From positions 248,001-312,000 of the forward strand of contig NZ_CP097218.1 in assembly GCF_023373525.1 (NCBI RefSeq): DNA of 64,000 nt, written 5' to 3'. The notes below the pieces were generated by a model that saw only the letters and a program-made list of their open reading frames with translations, was not told the origin of the DNA and did not search any database. The stretch is from Brachybacterium kimchii. GTDB taxonomy: Bacteria; Actinomycetota; Actinomycetes; Actinomycetales; Dermabacteraceae. The position numbers were made by a program, and so were the translations under genes. Below, in pieces: positions 34,759-43,617 of this stretch. How positions within the stretch are numbered: the first letter of the stretch is position 1; each line of letters opens with the position of its first letter.

Positions 34759-35874
34759 TTGAAGAACCTGTCCCGCTCCCTCGCCCTTCTCGGCGTCAGC
34801 GCCCTCGCCCTCGCCGCCTGCGGCAGCGCCCCCGAGGAGGCATCCTCGGGCAGCGACGGCGGCGGCTCGGCCGCCTCCTCCGACTTCAAGGCCTGCATGG
34901 TCTCCGACTCCGGCGGCTTCGAGGACAAGTCGTTCAACGAGTCCGGCTACAACGGTCTGAAGACGGCCGAGTCGGATCTGAAGATCCAGACGCAGACCGC
35001 GGAGTCCACCGATCCCTCGCAGTTCTCGACGAACATCGACAACCTCGTCACCGGCGACTGCAACCTCGTCTTCACCGTCGGCTTCCTGCTCGCCCCCGCG
35101 ACCGGCACCGCCGCGAAGGCGAACTCCGACGTCGAGTTCGCGATCATCGACTCGACCGCGCAGGACGAGGACGGCAAGGCCATCGAGGTCGACAACGTCA
35201 AGCCGCTCTCCTTCGACACCGCCCAGGCCGCCTACCTCGCCGGCTACGTCGCCGCGGGCACCTCGGAGACCGGCACCGTCGCCACCTACGGCGGCATGCA
35301 GATCCCGACGGTCACCATCTTCATGGACGGCTTCGCCGACGGCGTCGCCAAGTACAACGAGGTCCACAAGAAGGACGTCAAGCTGCTGGGCTGGGACAAG
35401 AAGACCCAGAAGGGCTCCTTCACCGGCAACTTCGAGGACCAGTCCAAGGGCAAGGCCCTCTCCGACAGCTTCTACTCCCAGGGCGCCGACATCGTCATGC
35501 CCGTCGCCGGCCCCGTCGGCTCCGGGACCCTGGCCTCCGCCAAGGAGGGCAAGGACCGCTACGTCATCTGGGTCGACTCCGACGGCTACGAGTCCGTGAC
35601 CGACGGGGACGCCAAGAAGCTCATCCTCACCTCGGTCCAGAAGGGCATCGCGAACTCCGTCGAGGACGTCACGAAGTCCGCGGCCGGCGGGAAGTTCGAG
35701 AACGAGCCGTACGTCGGCACCCTCGAGAACGGCGGCGTGGACCTCGCGCCGTACCACGACCTCGACTCGAAGGTCCCCGCCGACCTCAAGAAGGAGGTCG
35801 ACGGGCTCAAGCAGGACATCATCGACGGCAAGATCACCGTCGAGTCCGACGCGTCGCCCCAGAACCTCGGCTGA
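34759..35874 (+). CDS. BMP-family nucleoside-binding lipoprotein
   Basis: The start is TTG 34759, preceded by CCGGAGGA, giving MKNLSRSLALLGVSALALAAC: a signal peptide with lipobox and lipidated Cys21. The 371-residue precursor is a BMP/PnrA-type periplasmic-binding fold; typical are the first strand with DSGGFEDKSFNESGYNGL, GFLLAPA, AQAAYLAGYVAAG and GADIVMPVAGPVGSGTL. PnrA-like proteins bind purine nucleosides. With the ABC ATPase, two permeases, cdd and deoA downstream it is the receptor of a nucleoside importer. Use of TTG may set its level. Confidence 0.93.
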   Translation: MKNLSRSLALLGVSALALAACGSAPEEASSGSDGGGSAASSDFKACMVSDSGGFEDKSFNESGYNGLKTAESDLKIQTQTAESTDPSQFSTNIDNLVTGDCNLVFTVGFLLAPATGTAAKANSDVEFAIIDSTAQDEDGKAIEVDNVKPLSFDTAQAAYLAGYVAAGTSETGTVATYGGMQIPTVTIFMDGFADGVAKYNEVHKKDVKLLGWDKKTQKGSFTGNFEDQSKGKALSDSFYSQGADIVMPVAGPVGSGTLASAKEGKDRYVIWVDSDGYESVTDGDAKKLILTSVQKGIANSVEDVTKSAAGGKFENEPYVGTLENGGVDLAPYHDLDSKVPADLKKEVDGLKQDIIDGKITVESDASPQNLG

Positions 35875-35881
35875 TCCCTCC

Positions 35882-35899
35882 GGCGGGCCGCTGCCCGCC
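35882..35899 (+). terminator. Hairpin after the lipoprotein gene (probable attenuator)
   Basis: GGCGGGC (35882-35888) pairs with GCCCGCC (35893-35899) eight bases after the stop. Partial termination here would give the receptor more transcript than the membrane components, a common pattern in ABC importers. Confidence 0.55.
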
Positions 35900-36075
35900 T
35901 ACCCCGACGGCCCCGGATCCCGGTGGCGCGACCGCTCGGTCCGCCCCGGCGCCCCGGGGCCGTCGGCCCGCCGTCGGACCCCTCCGTCGGCTTCCCCGCC
36001 GACGGACCACCCGTCGCCCCCGCGCCGCCGGACCCCGTCGGCCCGACCCAGCCCGTCCTGAGGAGGAGAGCCGGC

Positions 36076-37647
36076 GTGAAGCTCGAGCTCAGAGGGATCA
36101 CGAAGGTCTTCGGCACCTTCGTGGCCAACGATTCGATCGACCTCGTGGTCGAGCCCGGACAGATCCACAGCCTGCTGGGGGAGAACGGCGCCGGGAAGTC
36201 CACGCTCATGAACGTGCTGTACGGGCTCTACCGGCCCGACGGCGGACAGATCCTGCTGGACGAGCAGCCGGTGCGCTTCGGCGGGCCCGGCGACGCGATG
36301 CGCGCCGGCATCGGCATGGTCCACCAGCACTTCATGCTCGTGCCGCCGTTCACCGTCGCCGAGAACGTCGTGCTCGGCCACGAGCCGACCTCCGGGGGCC
36401 TGCTGGACCTCGCGAGCGCGCGCCGCACGGTCCGCGAGATCTCCTCCCGCTTCGGCTTCGACCTGGACCCCGACGCCGTCGTCGAGGACCTGCCCGTCGG
36501 CGCCCAGCAGCGGGTCGAGATCATCAAGGCGCTCTCGCGCCGCGCCGAGGTCCTCGTTCTCGACGAGCCCACCGCCGTGCTCACCCCGCACGAGACCGAC
36601 GAGCTCATGGACATTATGCGCCAGCTGCGCGACGAGGGCACCTCGATCGTGTTCATCACCCACAAGCTGCGCGAGGTCAAGGCCGTCTCCGACACGATCA
36701 CGGTGATCCGCCGCGGGAAGGTCGTGGGCACCGCCGACCCCGCGACCGACCAGACCGAGCTCGCCTCCCTCATGGTGGGCCGCGCCGTCGAGCTCAGCCT
36801 CGAGAAGGAGGCGGCGGAGCCCGGGGAGACCGCCCTGTCCGTCCGCGGCCTCGGCGTCACCGACCCCTCGGGCGTCCCCCTGCTGGACGACGTCGATCTC
36901 GACGTCGCCGCGGGCGAGGTGCTCGGCATCGCGGGAGTCCAGGGCAACGGCCAGACCGAGCTCACCGAGGCGCTGCTGGGCCTGCAGAAGGAGCTGCGCG
37001 GCTCCGTGCGCCTGGGCGGGAAGGAGCTCGTGGGGCGCTCGACCCGCGAGATCCTCGATGCGGGCGTCGGCTTCGTCCCCGAGGACCGCACCCACGACGC
37101 GCTCGTCGCCGACTTCTCCGTCTCCGAGAACCTCGTGCTCGACCAGCATCACCGCGCCCCCTACGGCACGGGCCCCGTGCTGCATCCCCGGGCGATCCGC
37201 GAGAGGGCGGTGCGCGACGTCGCCGAGTACGACGTGCGCACCGGCTCGATCGACGACCCGGTCTCCACGCTCTCGGGCGGCAACCAGCAGAAGGTCGTGA
37301 TGGCCCGTGCCCTCGGGCGCGACCTCTCGCTGTTCATCGCCTCCCAGCCCACCCGCGGCGTCGACGTCGGCTCCATCGAGTTCCTGCACCGGCGGATCAT
37401 CGCCGAGCGCGACAAGGGCACCCCCGTCATCATCGTCTCCACCGAGCTCGACGAGGTCATCCAGCTCGCCGACCGCATCGCCGTGATGTACCGCGGCGGG
37501 ATCCTGGGCGTCGTCCCCGCCGACGAGGACCGCGACGTGCTGGGCCTGATGATGGCCGGCTACACCGTCGACGCGGCGCGCGAGGCCGTCGCCGCCGGCG
37601 CCCGCACCACCGACTCCCAGCTCGTGGACGAAGGAGAGATCGCATGA
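36076..37647 (+). CDS. Nucleoside ABC transporter ATP-binding protein (tandem)
   Basis: GTG 36076 follows AGGAGGAG; an upstream in-frame extension is Pro-rich and rejected. The 523-residue protein has two ABC domains. The first has LLGENGAGKSTLMN and signature LPVGAQQRVEI with Walker B VLVLDEPTAVL. The second has the altered P-loop GVQGNGQTELTE, signature LSGGNQQKVV and LFIASQPTRGVDVG. This asymmetry is typical of carbohydrate-uptake-2/RbsA-like and YufO-type nucleoside importers. It powers uptake with the two permeases that follow, the first coupled by ATGA. Confidence 0.95.
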   Translation: MKLELRGITKVFGTFVANDSIDLVVEPGQIHSLLGENGAGKSTLMNVLYGLYRPDGGQILLDEQPVRFGGPGDAMRAGIGMVHQHFMLVPPFTVAENVVLGHEPTSGGLLDLASARRTVREISSRFGFDLDPDAVVEDLPVGAQQRVEIIKALSRRAEVLVLDEPTAVLTPHETDELMDIMRQLRDEGTSIVFITHKLREVKAVSDTITVIRRGKVVGTADPATDQTELASLMVGRAVELSLEKEAAEPGETALSVRGLGVTDPSGVPLLDDVDLDVAAGEVLGIAGVQGNGQTELTEALLGLQKELRGSVRLGGKELVGRSTREILDAGVGFVPEDRTHDALVADFSVSENLVLDQHHRAPYGTGPVLHPRAIRERAVRDVAEYDVRTGSIDDPVSTLSGGNQQKVVMARALGRDLSLFIASQPTRGVDVGSIEFLHRRIIAERDKGTPVIIVSTELDEVIQLADRIAVMYRGGILGVVPADEDRDVLGLMMAGYTVDAAREAVAAGARTTDSQLVDEGEIA

Positions 37648-39221
37648 GCGCGAGCATCGACGGCGAGGTCCGCCCGGTCGCCCCCGGCACCGCGGTCCAG
37701 CCCGGCGACCCCGGCACCACGAGCGAGACCGGAGGGCCGGGGGGCTCCGCGGGCCCGAGGTCCGTCGCGGGCCTCGCCCAGCGCCTGGCGCGCGGCAACG
37801 TGCTCGTGGTCGTGGGCGCCTTCGTCTTCGCCTTCATCATCGGGTCGGTGCTGATCCTCGTGTCCGACGCGCAGGTCCGCACGGCCCTCGGCTACTTCTT
37901 CGCGCGCCCCGCCGACACCTTCAGCGCCGGCTGGAGCGCGATCTCCGAGGCGTACGCGGCGATGTTCCGCGGGTCGATCTTCGACTACCGGGCCTTCGGC
38001 AAGGTCGCCGACGACCTCCGCGCGCGCGGCGGCTCGGGCACGTACGTGCTCCTGCCCGCCCTCGCGCGCGGGTTCAAGCCGCTGCTGGAGACCCTCACGG
38101 TCGCGACCCCGCTCATCATCGCCTCGGTCGGCATGGCCGTCTCCTTCCGCTCGGGCCTGTTCAACATCGGCGGCACCGGCCAGCTGATCGTGGGCGCGTC
38201 CGCCGCCGGGTACGTCGGCTTCGCCGTGCCGATGCCGCCGGTCATCCACCTGATCGTCTGCCTCGTGGTCGGGATCGTCGCGGGCGGCGTCTACGGCGGC
38301 ATCGCCGGGTACCTCAAGGCCCGCTTCGGGTCGAGCGAGGTCATCTCCACGATCATGCTGAACTGGATCGCGACCTACGGGCTCGCGTTCGCCCTGACCA
38401 CCTCTGCCTTCACCGGCTCGAACAAGGCCCAGCCCACCTCGCCCTCCGTGCTCTCGAGCGCCCGCCTCCCGCTGCTCGCGGGCGAGGGGTACCGCCTGCA
38501 CCTCGGGCTGCTCATCGCGCTCGCCTCGATCGTGTTCCTGTGGTGGCTGATGAGCCGCTCGACCATCGGCTTCCGCTTCCGCGCCGTCGGCTCGAACCCG
38601 CGCGCCGCCGAGGTCGCCGGCATCGACGTGGGCCGCAGCGCGATCGGCGTCATGTTCGTCGCCGGAGCCCTCGTGGGCCTCGCCGGCGCCGTGCACGTGC
38701 TGGGCACCGAGCACCGCCTCACCGGCTCGATCGCCGGATCCATCGGCTTCGACGCGATCACCGTGGCCCTGTTGGGCCGCTCCGGCCCGATCGGCATCCT
38801 GCTCGCCGGCATCCTGTTCGCCGCGCTTTCCACGGGCGGCCGCTTCATGGAGACCTCGCAGGGCGTCCCGATCGACCTCGTCCAGGTGATCCAGGCCCTC
38901 GTGGTGCTGTTCATCGCCGCCCCGCCGCTCGTGCGCTTCCTGCTCGGCCTGCGCCGCATCGACCAGCCAGGAAGGACCCGCCGTGCGCGCCGCGCGAAGG
39001 CCGCCGGAGAGGGACGCCCTGGTGCCGGCGAGGAGAGGACGACGGACGTCGGAGCAGATCAGACCGCCGAGGCCTCGCCGCCCTCCGCCGGGGACGACCC
39101 GGCCCCGGACCCCGGCGGGGCCCCGACGTCCGCCGGTCCAGCATCCGCCGGTCGAGCATCCGTCCGACCGGGACCCGACGCATCCGACGCAGAGAACACG
39201 ACGGGAGGCCAGGAGCGATGA
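37644..39221 (+). CDS. Nucleoside ABC transporter permease 1
   Basis: ATG 37644 overlaps the ATPase stop and gives 525 residues. It is a BPD-transp-2 type permease with about ten helices, including FRSGLFNIGGTGQLIVGA and the cytoplasmic coupling region SRSTIGFRFRAVGSNPRAAEVAGI, a hallmark of this family. A non-conserved, hydrophilic C-terminal tail of about 85 residues, rich in Ala, Pro, Gly and Glu, is unusual in length. The N-terminal 40 residues are also disordered. It forms the channel with permease 2. Confidence 0.93.
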   Translation: MSASIDGEVRPVAPGTAVQPGDPGTTSETGGPGGSAGPRSVAGLAQRLARGNVLVVVGAFVFAFIIGSVLILVSDAQVRTALGYFFARPADTFSAGWSAISEAYAAMFRGSIFDYRAFGKVADDLRARGGSGTYVLLPALARGFKPLLETLTVATPLIIASVGMAVSFRSGLFNIGGTGQLIVGASAAGYVGFAVPMPPVIHLIVCLVVGIVAGGVYGGIAGYLKARFGSSEVISTIMLNWIATYGLAFALTTSAFTGSNKAQPTSPSVLSSARLPLLAGEGYRLHLGLLIALASIVFLWWLMSRSTIGFRFRAVGSNPRAAEVAGIDVGRSAIGVMFVAGALVGLAGAVHVLGTEHRLTGSIAGSIGFDAITVALLGRSGPIGILLAGILFAALSTGGRFMETSQGVPIDLVQVIQALVVLFIAAPPLVRFLLGLRRIDQPGRTRRARRAKAAGEGRPGAGEERTTDVGADQTAEASPPSAGDDPAPDPGGAPTSAGPASAGRASVRPGPDASDAENTTGGQER

Positions 39222-40573
39222 CCGCCCTCGACCAGACCGGCCCCGCAGCCGCGCCGACGCCCGAGCCCGGGCGCGCGAGCGCATCCGGCGGCGCGGGCGA
39301 GCGCCCCCGGCGCTGGTGGCTGCTTCCCACCGTCCTCACCGCGCTCGCGCTGATCGCCCTGCTCGTCTTCGGGATGCTCGCCCCCTCGGGCGTGCAGACC
39401 GCCTACCGGATCGCCGCGCCCGGCGACCTCAACCCCGGCGGCATCATCCCCGGCGACGTGCCCGTGCCCACGAAGGTCGCCGCGATCGTGCTGGCCGTGC
39501 TCGCGCTCGCCGTCGCCGCCTACCTGTGGGTGCGCGCCGCCCGGGGCGCCATGCCCCGCGGGCGGGCCCGCGTCGCCGTGATCGTCGGCTTCGGCGTGCT
39601 GTGGGTGCTGTCGTTCCTCACCTGGGCGTTCAAGGGAGCCACGGTGGACCTGGGCGCCCTGCTGCAGACCATGATGCTGCTCGCCGTGCCGCTCGCCTTC
39701 GGCGCGCTCTCGGGCGTGCTCTCCGAGCGCGCGGGCGTCATCAACATCGCGATCGAGGGCCAGCTGCTGTTCGGCGCCTTCGGGGCCGTGCTCGTCGGCT
39801 CCCTCACCGGCAGCGCCTGGGCCGGCCTCGTCGCCGCGCCGATCATGGCGCTCGTGATCGGCGCCCTGCTTGCCCTCTTCGCGATCGGCTACCAGGTCCA
39901 GCAGATCATCGTGGGCGTGGTCCTCAACGTCTTCGCGATCGGGCTGACCAGCTTCTTCTTCGGGACCGTGATGAAGCAGAACCCCGGCATGTTCAACCAG
40001 CCGCTGCGCCTGCCCACGATCCGCATCCCGCTGCTCGCGGACATCCCGATCATCGGCCGCGTGCTGTTCGAGCAGACCGTGCTGGTCTACCTCATGTGGA
40101 TCATCGTCGCCGTGCTCACCGTCGCCCTGTTCCGCACCCGCTGGGGCCTGCGCGTGCGGGCCGTCGGCGAGCACCCGCGCGCCGCGGACACCGTGGGCAT
40201 CGACGTGAGCCGCACCCGCTGGTCCAACGTGCTGCTGGGATCGGCAGTCGCCGGGCTCGGCGGCGCGACCCTCACGATCGGCACCGGCGTCGCCTTCGGC
40301 GAGGAGATGAGCGCCGGCAAGGGATACATCGCGCTCGCCGCCATGATCCTGGGCCGCTACCACCCGGTGGGCGCGCTGCTCGCGGCGCTGCTCTTCGCCT
40401 TCGCGGACGCCCTGCAGCTGAACCTGTCCTCCCTGCCCTCGGGCACGGGCGCCGGGATCCCGAGCCAGTTCCTGCTCATGCTCCCGTACATCGTCACCCT
40501 GTTCGCGGTCGCGGGAGTGGTGGGGCGCGTGCGCGTCCCCGCCGCCGACGGCGTCCCCTACGTGAAACAGTGA
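39218..40573 (+). CDS. Nucleoside ABC transporter permease 2
   Basis: ATG 39218 overlaps the permease 1 stop. The 451-residue protein has about ten helices and the family features ERAGVINIAIEGQLLFGAF and RTRWGLRVRAVGEHPRAADTVGIDV. An extra N-terminal pair of helices separated by an extracytoplasmic loop (about 45-130) precedes the conserved core. It is the second half of the heterodimeric channel. It ends four bases before cdd, tying uptake to deamination. Confidence 0.93.
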   Translation: MTALDQTGPAAAPTPEPGRASASGGAGERPRRWWLLPTVLTALALIALLVFGMLAPSGVQTAYRIAAPGDLNPGGIIPGDVPVPTKVAAIVLAVLALAVAAYLWVRAARGAMPRGRARVAVIVGFGVLWVLSFLTWAFKGATVDLGALLQTMMLLAVPLAFGALSGVLSERAGVINIAIEGQLLFGAFGAVLVGSLTGSAWAGLVAAPIMALVIGALLALFAIGYQVQQIIVGVVLNVFAIGLTSFFFGTVMKQNPGMFNQPLRLPTIRIPLLADIPIIGRVLFEQTVLVYLMWIIVAVLTVALFRTRWGLRVRAVGEHPRAADTVGIDVSRTRWSNVLLGSAVAGLGGATLTIGTGVAFGEEMSAGKGYIALAAMILGRYHPVGALLAALLFAFADALQLNLSSLPSGTGAGIPSQFLLMLPYIVTLFAVAGVVGRVRVPAADGVPYVKQ

Positions 40574-40577
40574 GCGC

Positions 40578-41027
40578 ATGACGAGCGAGCAGCAGGCGAG
40601 CGAGCGCACCGGCGACGGGACCGCGGACTTCGACGAGCTGGTCGAGGCCGCGCGCACCGTCGCCCAGCGCGCCTACGCCCCGTACTCCCGCTACCGGGTC
40701 GGGGCCGCGGCGACGACGGACGACGGCCGCGTGGTCACGGGCTGCAACGTCGAGAACGCCGGCTACGGCGTCACCCTCTGCGCCGAGTGCGGCATGGTCA
40801 GCGACCTGGTCGCGGGCGGCGGCGGGACGCTGCGTCGCTTCGTGTGCGTGGGCGGGGACGAGCACGTCGCCGCCGGCGACCGCGAGGTCGTCATGCCCTG
40901 CGGCCGCTGCCGCCAGCTGCTCTCCGAGCACGCGGGACCGCAGTTCCGCATGCTCTCCCCGCACGGGGTGCTCGACCTCGAGGGACTGCTCCCGCAGGCC
41001 TTCGGCCCCGCCGACCTCGCGGGATGA
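40578..41027 (+). CDS. cdd: Cytidine deaminase
   Basis: A 149-residue homotetrameric-type deaminase: PYSRYRVGAA, the active-site GCNVENAGYGVTLCAECGM in which CAE supplies a zinc Cys and the proton-shuttling Glu, and MPCGRCRQLLSEH with the other two zinc cysteines. It converts cytidine and deoxycytidine to uridine and deoxyuridine. It directly follows the importer and precedes thymidine phosphorylase, so imported pyrimidine nucleosides are handled in order. Confidence 0.97.
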   Translation: MTSEQQASERTGDGTADFDELVEAARTVAQRAYAPYSRYRVGAAATTDDGRVVTGCNVENAGYGVTLCAECGMVSDLVAGGGGTLRRFVCVGGDEHVAAGDREVVMPCGRCRQLLSEHAGPQFRMLSPHGVLDLEGLLPQAFGPADLAG

Positions 41028-41136
41028 TCGAGGGACCCGTCGGGCATGCCTCGTCGGCCCCGACGACCCCGCCGCTGCACCCTTCGCCACTGCACCGTTC
41101 GCCGCTGCACCCTTCGAGACCTGAGGAGACGGCCCC

Positions 41137-42423
41137 ATGACCGAAGCATTCGACGCGATCGACGTCATCCGCGACAAGCGCGACGGCGCCCGCCTGAGCG
41201 ACGAGAAGATCGACTGGGTGATCGACGCCTACACCCGCGGCGTCGTCGCCGAGGAGCAGATGGCGGCGCTGGCCATGGCCATCTTCCTGCGCGGCATGGA
41301 CCGCGAGGAGATCGCCCGCTGGACCGCCGCGATGATCGCCTCCGGCGAGCGCATGGACTTCGGCTCACTGTCCAAGGACACGACGGACAAGCACTCCACC
41401 GGCGGCGTAGGCGACAAGATCACGCTCCCGCTCGCACCGCTCGTGGCGAGCTTCGGCGTCGCCGTCCCGCAGCTCTCCGGACGCGGACTCGGCCACACCG
41501 GTGGCACTCTCGACAAGCTCGAGTCCATCCCGGGCTGGAGGGCCGACCTCGGCAACGAGGAGATGATGGCGCAGCTCGAGGACGTGGGCGCCGTGATCTG
41601 TGCGGCCGGCTCCGGCCTCGCCCCGGCCGACAAGAAGCTCTACGCGCTGCGGGACGTCACCGGCACCGTCGAGGCGATCCCCCTGATCGCGAGCTCGATC
41701 ATGAGCAAGAAGATCGCCGAGGGCACCGCTGCGCTCGTCCTGGACGTGAAGACCGGCGCCGGCGCCTTCATGCGCGAGGAGTCCGACGCCCGCGAGCTCG
41801 CCCGCACCATGGTCGACCTCGGCACCGACGCGGGCGTGCGCACCGTCGCCCTGCTCACCGACATGTCCGCGCCCCTGGGCCGGATGGTCGGCAACGCCCT
41901 CGAGGTCCGCGAGAGCCTCGACGTGCTCGCGGGCGGCGGCCCTGCGGACGTCGTCGAGCTCACGGTGGCGCTGGCCCGCGAGATGCTCGCCGCCGCCGGG
42001 AAGGACGACGTCGACGTCGAGGCCGCCCTCGCCGACGGCCGCGCGATGGACACCTGGAAGCGCATGATCTCCGCCCAGGGCGGCGATCCCGACGCCCCGC
42101 TGCCCGTGGCCTCCCACACCGAGGAGATCCGGGCATCGGCCGACGGCGTGGTCACGGGCCTGGACGCGCTGCAGGTCGGCGTCGCCGGCTGGCGCCTGGG
42201 CGCCGGACGCTCCCGCCCCGGTGAGGCCGTGCAGGCCGGCGCGGGCGTCGAGCTGCACAAGGTGGTGGGGGAGAAGGTCGCGGCGGGCGATGTGCTCGCG
42301 ACCCTGCACACGGATACGCCCGACCGCTTCGGCCGCGCGCTCGAGGCGATCGACGGCGCCTGGACGATCGAGTCCGCAGCCTCCGAGCAGACGCGCCGGA
42401 TCGTGCTGGACCGCATCGCCTGA
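41137..42423 (+). CDS. deoA: Thymidine / pyrimidine-nucleoside phosphorylase
   Basis: A 428-residue enzyme with the family signature SGRGLGHTGGTLDKLESIPG, the phosphate-site SKDTTDKHSTGGVGDK and the MSKKIAEGTAALVLDVKTG segment. It splits thymidine, deoxyuridine or uridine with phosphate into base and (deoxy)ribose-1-phosphate. Deoxyribose-5-phosphate aldolase (47123), which acts further along the same route, is nearby but in a separate unit. It ends the nucleoside operon and converges on the uridine kinase fusion with a gap of only 20 bases. Confidence 0.97.
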   Translation: MTEAFDAIDVIRDKRDGARLSDEKIDWVIDAYTRGVVAEEQMAALAMAIFLRGMDREEIARWTAAMIASGERMDFGSLSKDTTDKHSTGGVGDKITLPLAPLVASFGVAVPQLSGRGLGHTGGTLDKLESIPGWRADLGNEEMMAQLEDVGAVICAAGSGLAPADKKLYALRDVTGTVEAIPLIASSIMSKKIAEGTAALVLDVKTGAGAFMREESDARELARTMVDLGTDAGVRTVALLTDMSAPLGRMVGNALEVRESLDVLAGGGPADVVELTVALAREMLAAAGKDDVDVEAALADGRAMDTWKRMISAQGGDPDAPLPVASHTEEIRASADGVVTGLDALQVGVAGWRLGAGRSRPGEAVQAGAGVELHKVVGEKVAAGDVLATLHTDTPDRFGRALEAIDGAWTIESAASEQTRRIVLDRIA

Positions 42424-42443
42424 GGGACGCGCGGCGGCCCCGC

Positions 42444-43565
42444 TCAGGCCAGCAGCGAGCGCAGGCGCGGCACGATGTGATCGGTCATCAGCGGTGCGAG
42501 CTGCACCCCTGGTGCATCGTCCGCGTCGAGGGGGAACCAGCGGCCCTCCTCGAGCTCCGCGAAGACCGTCACGTCGCGCGGCAGGGAGTCCGAGGGCGCG
42601 AGGAACACGCTCGCGCGCACGATGGTCTCCGCCTCGTTCGCGGCCGGGGCCTCGAACTCGCCGAGCAGCTCCAGGCCGTCCTCCTCGAGCACGACGTCGA
42701 GCTCCTCGATCACCTCGCGGACGGCCGCCTCACGGGCGTCCTCCCCGGGCTCGAGCTTGCCGCCGACCTGCATGAACGCCTCGGTGCCGCGTTTGCGGAC
42801 TGCGAACAGCTCGAGCCCCGACGGGCCCTCGCGCAGGAAGCAGACCGCCGCGATGGTCAGGACGGCCGGTCCGGTCCCGCCCGATGCCGGCCCGGAGGCT
42901 GCCTCGGGAACGCCGACGGAGCGGGACGGGCTCTGCGCCCGGGCCTCGGCGCGGGCCGTGTCCGCGAGCGCCCGCAGGTGGGCGGTGCCCTCGCGCAGAC
43001 CCACGCAGCGCATCCCGGCCGCCCTCCAGCGGGACACGTCGCCGCGCTGGTCGCGGGCGAGTCCCCAGCCGCGGCGCACGAGCGTGAGCGGGGGCTTGCG
43101 GGACTGGGAGAGGTCGCGGGCCAGGCGCAGGGAGAACACGAGGGGCGCGGGGCGGTCGACGACGAGGGCGTCGGCCAGCAGGCCCGCCGCCCGCAGCGGG
43201 GCGATGAGCTCGGCCGCGAAGATGCCCTCGGCGACGATGATCCGCTCGTCGTCCACTTCGAGCGTGCGCGTGCCGGTGCGCTGCGAGCGTGAGATCGAGT
43301 ACTCGGGGATGTCCGCGCGGCCGTCGTGGGCGAGGGCGGTGAGCGCCTCGAGCGCGGCGCCCACGTTCCAGGAGGCGGGGTCGTCCCAGTCGACGATCCC
43401 GAAGCGCTGCGGGAGGGCCTCGTCGTCGCCGTCGCGGTAGAACTCGTCGAGCGGCACGAGCGGCAGCCCGCTGCGCTGCGTCATCACGCCCTTGCCGCTG
43501 CCCGAGGGGCCCGCCACCAGGACGATCCGACGGGGTGGGGCAGGGGCGGCGGCGGGGTCGGTCAT
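42444..43565 (-). CDS. Uridine kinase-Nudix hydrolase fusion
   Basis: A 373-residue two-domain protein. The N-terminal part (about 10-215) is P-loop kinase-like: VLVAGPSGSGKG with Lys25, LDEFYRDGDD, WDDPASWN and VAEGIFAAEL, resembling uridine kinase. The C-terminal part (about 230-373) is a Nudix hydrolase whose box GGKLEPGEDAREAAVREVIEEL covers 268-289; the usual Gly after EE-x is replaced by Asp. The domains are in one frame with an Ala/Pro/Ser linker and no sign of frameshift. A nucleotide salvage-plus-cleansing role fits the neighbouring operon. The start has TAGACT eight bases ahead, implying a leaderless transcript. Confidence 0.85.
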   Translation of the reverse strand: MTDPAAAPAPPRRIVLVAGPSGSGKGVMTQRSGLPLVPLDEFYRDGDDEALPQRFGIVDWDDPASWNVGAALEALTALAHDGRADIPEYSISRSQRTGTRTLEVDDERIIVAEGIFAAELIAPLRAAGLLADALVVDRPAPLVFSLRLARDLSQSRKPPLTLVRRGWGLARDQRGDVSRWRAAGMRCVGLREGTAHLRALADTARAEARAQSPSRSVGVPEAASGPASGGTGPAVLTIAAVCFLREGPSGLELFAVRKRGTEAFMQVGGKLEPGEDAREAAVREVIEELDVVLEEDGLELLGEFEAPAANEAETIVRASVFLAPSDSLPRDVTVFAELEEGRWFPLDADDAPGVQLAPLMTDHIVPRLRSLLA

Positions 43566-43573
43566 GGGGTCCG

Positions 43574-43579
43574 AGTCTA
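43574..43579 (-). promoter_or_regulatory. -10 box of the kinase-Nudix gene (leaderless)
   Basis: TACACT-like TAGACT on the minus strand ends eight bases before the ATG at 43565, so transcription should begin at or next to the start codon. Confidence 0.55.
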
Positions 43580-43617
43580 GGGGATCGGGCCCCGACGAGG
43601 ACGCGGGGATCGCCCGC

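Noticed and set aside
34587-37643. Plus-strand open frame running from the nucleoside operon leader into permease 1
   Set aside because: It lies out of frame over the lipoprotein and ATPase genes; only the part from 37644 is the real permease.
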